This document shows positions 29,098 to 32,768 of a DNA stretch of 32,768 bases, piece after piece (positions within the stretch are counted from its first letter, which is position 1; every line of letters starts with the position of its first letter). The stretch spans positions 1-32,768 of the forward strand of contig JACOYD010000003.1 in NCBI GenBank assembly GCA_016182055.1, read 5' to 3'. The notes under the pieces were generated by a model. That model was not told the origin of the DNA. It was given only the letters and a program-made list of their open reading frames with translations, and ran no database searches. Position numbers and translations under genes: made by a program. The stretch is from Candidatus Microgenomates bacterium. Lineage in GTDB: Bacteria > Patescibacteriota > Microgenomatia > Levybacterales > JACOYD01.

Positions 29098-31032
29098 ATG
29101 AGTAAAATTATTGGAATTGATTTAGGAACTACAAATTCGGCAATGGCGGTGATGGAGGGCGGCAGTCCCAAAGTCATCCATTCGGCCGAGGGAAGAAATG
29201 TTGTTCCTTCGGTGGTTGACCCCATCTCTCATGTGGTGGGTGATGTAGCTAAGCATCAGTTAGTGCTTAAACCTAAAACTACCATTTATTCCATCAAAAG
29301 ATTAATGGGAAGAAAATACAGTGACCCTTCGGTACAAAAAGACGTTAAGCTTCTTCCCTACACTATAAAATCCGGCCGTGACGGTATGGCGGTGGTGGAG
29401 GTGGACGGCAGAACCTTTACTCCGCAGGAAATCTCGGCTCAAATTTTACAAAAGATAAAAGCCGACGCAGAAGCATATCTTGGCGGAAAGGTTACCCAAG
29501 CGGTTATCACCGTCCCCGCTTACTTTGACGACAGCCAAAGGCAGGCCACCAAACAGGCCGGAGAAATTGCCGGTCTTGAGGTTTTGCGAATTATTAATGA
29601 GCCCACAGCTGCGGCCTTGGCTTACGGACTAGACAAGAAAAATGCCCACACCATTGCCGTTTATGATTTGGGCGGAGGAACTTTTGATATTTCCATTTTG
29701 GAGCTAGGCGAGGGCGTTTATGAGGTTAAGTCCACCAGCGGCGATACGCATCTGGGTGGCGATGATTTTGACCAGACCATTATTGAATATTTGGCAGATG
29801 AATTTAAGAAGGAACATAATGTTGATTTGCGAAAAGATCCCCAAGCTCTACAAAGGCTGAAAGAGGCGGCGGAGAAAGCCAAAATTGAACTGTCCAGCTC
29901 GCAGGAGGCGGAAATCAACCAGCCGTTTATTACTCAAGGAAAAGAGGGACCGTTGCATCTGACCATGAAGTTAACGCGGGCCAAGCTGGAAAGTTTGGTT
30001 GATGATCTTATCCAAAAAACCATCAAACCGGTAGAAGCCGCTCTTAAAGACGCCAAGGCGAAAGTCGCAGATATTGATGAAGTGGTTTTAGTTGGCGGTA
30101 TGACCCGCATGCCCAAAATTGTCGAGGTGGTGACCAAATTTTTTGGCAAAGAGGCTCACAAAGGGGTTAATCCTGATGAGGTGGTGGCGGTGGGGGCGGC
30201 CATTCAGGGAGGAGTTCTGGGAGGAGAAGTTAAAGATGTATTACTTTTGGATGTAACTCCGCTTACTTTGGGAATTGAAACATTAGGCAGTGTGGCCACG
30301 CCGCTTATTTCACGAAATACCACTGTTCCTACTGCCAAATCTCAAGTTTTCTCCACAGCCGCCGATAATCAAACACAGGTAGAGATAAATGTTTTGCAGG
30401 GCGAGCGGCCGATGGCTTCGGATAATAAGTCGCTGGGACGCTTTATTCTTGATGGTATTCCTCCGGCCCCCCGCGGCATTCCGCAGGTTGAGGTGACTTT
30501 TGATATTGATGCCAGCGGCATTTTAAGCGTTAAAGCCAAAGATAAGGCCACAGGCAAAGAGCAGAGCATTAAGATTACCGGCTCAACCGGACTCTCCAAA
30601 GAAGAAGTGGAAAAGATGACCAAAGAGGCGGAGGTTCACGCCCAGGAAGATTTGGATAAAAAAGAAAAAGTGGAGGCCAGAAATACCGCCGATTCCCTTA
30701 TCTTTACCGCCGAAAAGACAACCGCCGAAAAGACACTTAAAGATGCCGGCGATAAGGTGAAAGAAGAAGACAAAAAAGAAGTGGAAGAAAAAGTGTCGGC
30801 GCTCAAGAGCATTTTGGACAGCGGCAGTAAAGAAGATTTGGAGACCAAAACCAAAGAGCTTTCGGATAGTTTGCAAAAAGTGGGTCAGGCGATGTATGCG
30901 TCCCAGAAGACGGAAGGCGGAGGTCAGAAGACAGAGGAAACAACAGAAGGAGATAGCGAAGAGAAGAAATCCGACTCCGCCAAGGCTACGTCGGACAAGG
31001 ACAAGCCAGTGGAGGGAGAAGTGGTAAATTAA
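29098..31032 (+). CDS. dnaK: Chaperone protein DnaK (Hsp70)
   Basis: This is an ATP-dependent chaperone working with GrpE and DnaJ; DnaJ is not in the window. The 644-aa product is complete: nucleotide-binding domain with IGIDLGTTNSAMAVMEG, VITVPAYFDDSQRQATK, IINEPTAAALAYGLDKK, VYDLGGGTFDISILELG and VVLVGGMTRMPKI, then the substrate-binding domain (DVTPLTLGIETLG, INVLQGERPMASDNKSLG), the helical lid and a disordered tail. The tail contains KKSDSAKATSDKD, encoded by a palindrome at 30970-30995. The operon is under CIRCE control. The last chaperone gene is followed by clustered hairpins. Confidence 0.97.
   Translation: MSKIIGIDLGTTNSAMAVMEGGSPKVIHSAEGRNVVPSVVDPISHVVGDVAKHQLVLKPKTTIYSIKRLMGRKYSDPSVQKDVKLLPYTIKSGRDGMAVVEVDGRTFTPQEISAQILQKIKADAEAYLGGKVTQAVITVPAYFDDSQRQATKQAGEIAGLEVLRIINEPTAAALAYGLDKKNAHTIAVYDLGGGTFDISILELGEGVYEVKSTSGDTHLGGDDFDQTIIEYLADEFKKEHNVDLRKDPQALQRLKEAAEKAKIELSSSQEAEINQPFITQGKEGPLHLTMKLTRAKLESLVDDLIQKTIKPVEAALKDAKAKVADIDEVVLVGGMTRMPKIVEVVTKFFGKEAHKGVNPDEVVAVGAAIQGGVLGGEVKDVLLLDVTPLTLGIETLGSVATPLISRNTTVPTAKSQVFSTAADNQTQVEINVLQGERPMASDNKSLGRFILDGIPPAPRGIPQVEVTFDIDASGILSVKAKDKATGKEQSIKITGSTGLSKEEVEKMTKEAEVHAQEDLDKKEKVEARNTADSLIFTAEKTTAEKTLKDAGDKVKEEDKKEVEEKVSALKSILDSGSKEDLETKTKELSDSLQKVGQAMYASQKTEGGGQKTEETTEGDSEEKKSDSAKATSDKDKPVEGEVVN
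30970..30995 (+). repeat. Palindromic repeat translated in the DnaK tail
   Basis: TCCGAC (30970-30975) pairs with GTCGGA (30990-30995), with an inner GCC-AA-GGC. It is translated as SDSAKATSD in the disordered C-terminal tail, where an insertion would be tolerated. Confidence 0.65.
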
Positions 31033-31038
31033 AAATTA

Positions 31039-31068
31039 CCAGCCAAAGGCTGGTCCGCCTCTGGCGGA
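31039..31068. repeat. Two adjacent small hairpins after dnaK
   Basis: CCAGCC-AAA-GGCTGG (31039-31053) is followed directly by TCCGCC-TCT-GGCGGA (31054-31068). Both are perfect 6-bp stems with 3-nt loops. No T-tract follows on the plus strand, so they look like palindromic repeat units rather than terminators. Confidence 0.7.
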
Positions 31069-31088
31069 AAAATGAAAAAGTAAAAATT

Positions 31089-31112
31089 GCCACGCTTAGC
31101 GTGGTTATTTGT
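31089..31112 (+). terminator. Probable terminator of the hrcA-grpE-dnaK operon
   Basis: The stem CCACGC (31090-31095)/GCGTGG (31099-31104), with a TTA loop, is followed by the T-rich stretch TTATTTGTT. The same palindrome occurs within the gene at 5023-5037, so terminator function may be secondary to its being a repeat. Confidence 0.5.
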
Positions 31113-31118
31113 TATAAT
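31110..31118 (+). promoter_or_regulatory. glmS promoter (extended -10)
   Basis: TGTTATAAT, a consensus extended -10 (TATAAT 31113-31118). The predicted start is at about 31124-31125, exactly where the structured leader begins, about 160 nt before the glmS ATG. Confidence 0.65.
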
Positions 31119-31123
31119 CGTCC

Positions 31124-31284
31124 AGCTGAAAACCTCGGGCTAAAAGCCCGAGGATGAAAGCTAACGATTAAAACGCGAGTTTATCTATGCAAATAAGAAG
31201 ACTTCAAGTTTTCAGCGGACTCATTAAACTTAACGGAGGAAACCGCGGACTTTTAGTCCGCGGAAGTTTATAATAGGTAGAATT
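31124..31284 (+). ncRNA. Structured 5' leader of glmS, candidate cis-regulatory RNA
   Basis: A foldable leader is visible. P1 is GCTGAAAA (31125-31132) with TTTTCAGC (31209-31216), extendable across a bulged A. P2 is CCTCGGGC-TAAAA-GCCCGAGG (31133-31153), stacked on P1. P3 is 31166-31185 with an AAAC-GCGA-GTTT hairpin (GNRA tetraloop). P4 is TAAACTT (31225-31231) with AAGTTTA (31264-31270), enclosing an 11-nt bulge with GGAGG (31235-31239) and P5 CCGCGGAC-TTTTA-GTCCGCGG (31243-31263). The P2 and P5 loops are perfectly complementary. The glmS ribozyme core was not recognised. P2 and P5 may instead be inserted palindromic repeats. Confidence 0.5.
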
Positions 31285-32768
31285 ATGTGCGGGATTTTTG
31301 GGTATGTAGGAAAAAAAAACACTGCGGCGGAAATTGTACTTGAAGGTTTAAAACTGCTGGAATATCGCGGATATGATTCATGGGGAGTAACTGTCAAAAG
31401 CGGTAAGAAACTTGTTGTTGATAAACATGTCGGGAAAATAGGCGATGCAAAAGTTAAATTACCAAAAAGCACCATTGGTATTGGTCATACAAGATGGGCG
31501 ACACATGGCGGCGTGACAGTGGCTAATGCCCATCCACACCTTGACTGCACAAAAACAGTGGCGGTTATCCACAATGGTATCATTGAAAACTTCGAAGAGC
31601 TGAAAACTGATTTAATAAAAAAGGGACATAAGTTTTTGTCGGAAACAGATACCGAAGTGGTTCCACACTTGATTGAACAGTATTTGAAAAAAGCTGGGTT
31701 TGCCTCGGCAGTTCGAGACGCTTTCAATCAATTAAAAGGACTCAATGCTATTGTGGTGGCTTATGCCCCATCGCAAGAAATTGTGGCCGCCAAAACCGGC
31801 TCCCCGTTGGTAGTGGGTATTGGAAAAAACGAATTTTTCGTTGCCTCCGATGCGGCAGGAATATTAAAACATACAAGAAATATGCTTTTTTTAGGCGATA
31901 ACGAAATGGTAATTCTTGGTCCGTCAGCTGACGGATTACAACTGCTTTCTTTGCCTTCTGGGAAAAAGAAAAAACCAGTGTTTGAAACGATAGATTGGAA
32001 AATAGAAGATGTCGATAAAGGAAAATTTGACTATTTCATGCTCAAAGAGATATACGAGCAGCCAAAAGTTATTCGTAATATTGCACAGACGTATACAGAT
32101 CAGATTACATCGTTGGCAAAAGCAATTGAACAGGCAAACGGAACATTTTTTATCGGGGCCGGAACAGCATTCCATGCTTGTCTTGCTGGAACGTATCTTT
32201 TTTCGACAATTGCACATACACATGTTAATACCGCTGTTGCTTCGGAATTTAATTACCTGGAGGATTTTTTAACAAACAAAAGTCTTATCATTGCGTTATC
32301 TCAATCGGGAGAAACGATTGATGTCATTGAACCGCTCCATAGAGCTAAACAGAAAGGGAGCAAGGTCGTTGCAGTAACAAATGTATTGGGTTCAAGCATT
32401 TATCGCCTGTCCGATCATAAGTTGCTTTTAGGAGCAGGCCCGGAAAAGGCAGTTGCCTCAACCAAGGCATATATTGCCAAGCTTTCGGTTATGATACTAC
32501 TTGCGTATTCTTTGGCAAACAAATTTGATCACGGTAAAAAACTCTTACTTGCCGCTGCCGATGAGGTTGGGCGACTTTTGCAGGAAGCAAATCTTAAAGG
32601 CATAAAAAAGCTTGCTTTACAATTACGCAGCGTTGAACATATATATACGATTGGTCGAGGACTTTCTTTTGCAACAGCCCTTGAGAGTTCGTTGAAGATT
32701 AAAGAAGTAAGTTACATCCATACAGAAGGACTCGCTGGAGGGGAATTGAAGCATGGAACAATAGCGCT
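31285..32768 (+). CDS. glmS: Glutamine-fructose-6-phosphate aminotransferase, 3' end outside window
   Basis: GlmS makes glucosamine-6-phosphate from fructose-6-phosphate and glutamine, the entry to peptidoglycan and amino-sugar synthesis. About 494 of roughly 600 residues are visible without a break. The glutaminase domain starts with the catalytic Cys2 (MCGIFGYVG) and has HTRWATHG, HNGIIENF and SETDTEVV. The isomerase half shows FDYFMLKEIYEQP, SQSGETIDVIEPL, VASTKAYIAK and the beginning of the second SIS domain (IYTIGRGLSFATALESSLKIKEVSYIHTEG). An AGG lies about 8 nt before the ATG. It is preceded by its own promoter and the long structured leader. Confidence 0.95.
   Translation, partial: MCGIFGYVGKKNTAAEIVLEGLKLLEYRGYDSWGVTVKSGKKLVVDKHVGKIGDAKVKLPKSTIGIGHTRWATHGGVTVANAHPHLDCTKTVAVIHNGIIENFEELKTDLIKKGHKFLSETDTEVVPHLIEQYLKKAGFASAVRDAFNQLKGLNAIVVAYAPSQEIVAAKTGSPLVVGIGKNEFFVASDAAGILKHTRNMLFLGDNEMVILGPSADGLQLLSLPSGKKKKPVFETIDWKIEDVDKGKFDYFMLKEIYEQPKVIRNIAQTYTDQITSLAKAIEQANGTFFIGAGTAFHACLAGTYLFSTIAHTHVNTAVASEFNYLEDFLTNKSLIIALSQSGETIDVIEPLHRAKQKGSKVVAVTNVLGSSIYRLSDHKLLLGAGPEKAVASTKAYIAKLSVMILLAYSLANKFDHGKKLLLAAADEVGRLLQEANLKGIKKLALQLRSVEHIYTIGRGLSFATALESSLKIKEVSYIHTEGLAGGELKHGTIA

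Noticed and set aside
31124..31162. Hammerhead-ribozyme resemblance (CUGA, stem, GAAA) in the glmS leader
   Set aside because: The order CUGAnnA-stem II-GAAA is similar, but the essential G8 position is A and no matching stem III with a cleavage triplet is seen.
31124..31284. Classical glmS ribozyme
   Set aside because: The conserved core around the cleavage site and the downstream pseudoknot sequences could not be found; only short GTTTATC- and GCGG-like similarities are present.

Overview
The window looks like chromosomal DNA of a Candidate Phyla Radiation (Patescibacteria) bacterium, possibly Microgenomates. This is inference from gene content and style: minimal versions of core genes, an SDR–DUF4012 fusion, a bL25 with a long Ala-rich tail, AAA+ proteins without protease domains, start codons without clear Shine-Dalgarno sites, and short tandem or palindromic repeats carried inside coding genes. 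No rRNA, tRNA, IS element or CRISPR array was recognised.

Region 1 (1-6.1 kb) is a replication-origin locus. dnaN and dnaA run leftwards. rpmH-rnpA-yidD-yidC-khpB and an O-antigen-ligase-like membrane gene run rightwards. The dnaA-dnaN gap holds a DnaA box abutting phased TAA/TAG triplets, the layout of a DnaA-trio unwinding element. A perfect TTATCCACA lies inside the predicted dnaA promoter. Most genes to the right are on the + strand, as expected for a rightward fork.

Region 2 (6.1-17.5 kb) holds RNase H, the degenerate SDR–DUF4012 membrane fusion, bL25, leftward valS plus a TPR protein, an HTH/PIN toxin-antitoxin pair, a class II aldolase, a Lon-derived ATPase without a protease domain, and RNase J.

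Region 3 (17.5-25.0 kb) is an accessory island between RNase J and ftsK. It contains a DUF433/DUF5615 pair, a membrane-anchored FtsH-like AAA+ ATPase without a peptidase, and, divergently, a 50-aa protein followed by an unrecognised 1581-aa protein with three tandem 67-68-residue repeats. An RHH/PIN pair closes it.

Region 4 (25.0-32.8 kb) holds ftsK (broken by an apparent internal deletion of about 104 bp), a RodZ-like gene, the CIRCE-controlled hrcA-grpE-dnaK operon, a cluster of palindromes, a structured leader RNA and glmS (cut by the window edge).

A window-wide theme is that most first genes of transcription units have a -10 hexamer, often in extended TGn form, only 5-11 nt before the start codon. 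This predicts leaderless or nearly leaderless mRNAs. glmS, with a leader of about 160 nt, is the marked exception. A second theme is heptanucleotide tandem repeats and hairpin-forming palindromes that are translated in frame inside conserved genes (the O-antigen-ligase-like gene, valS, grpE and dnaK).
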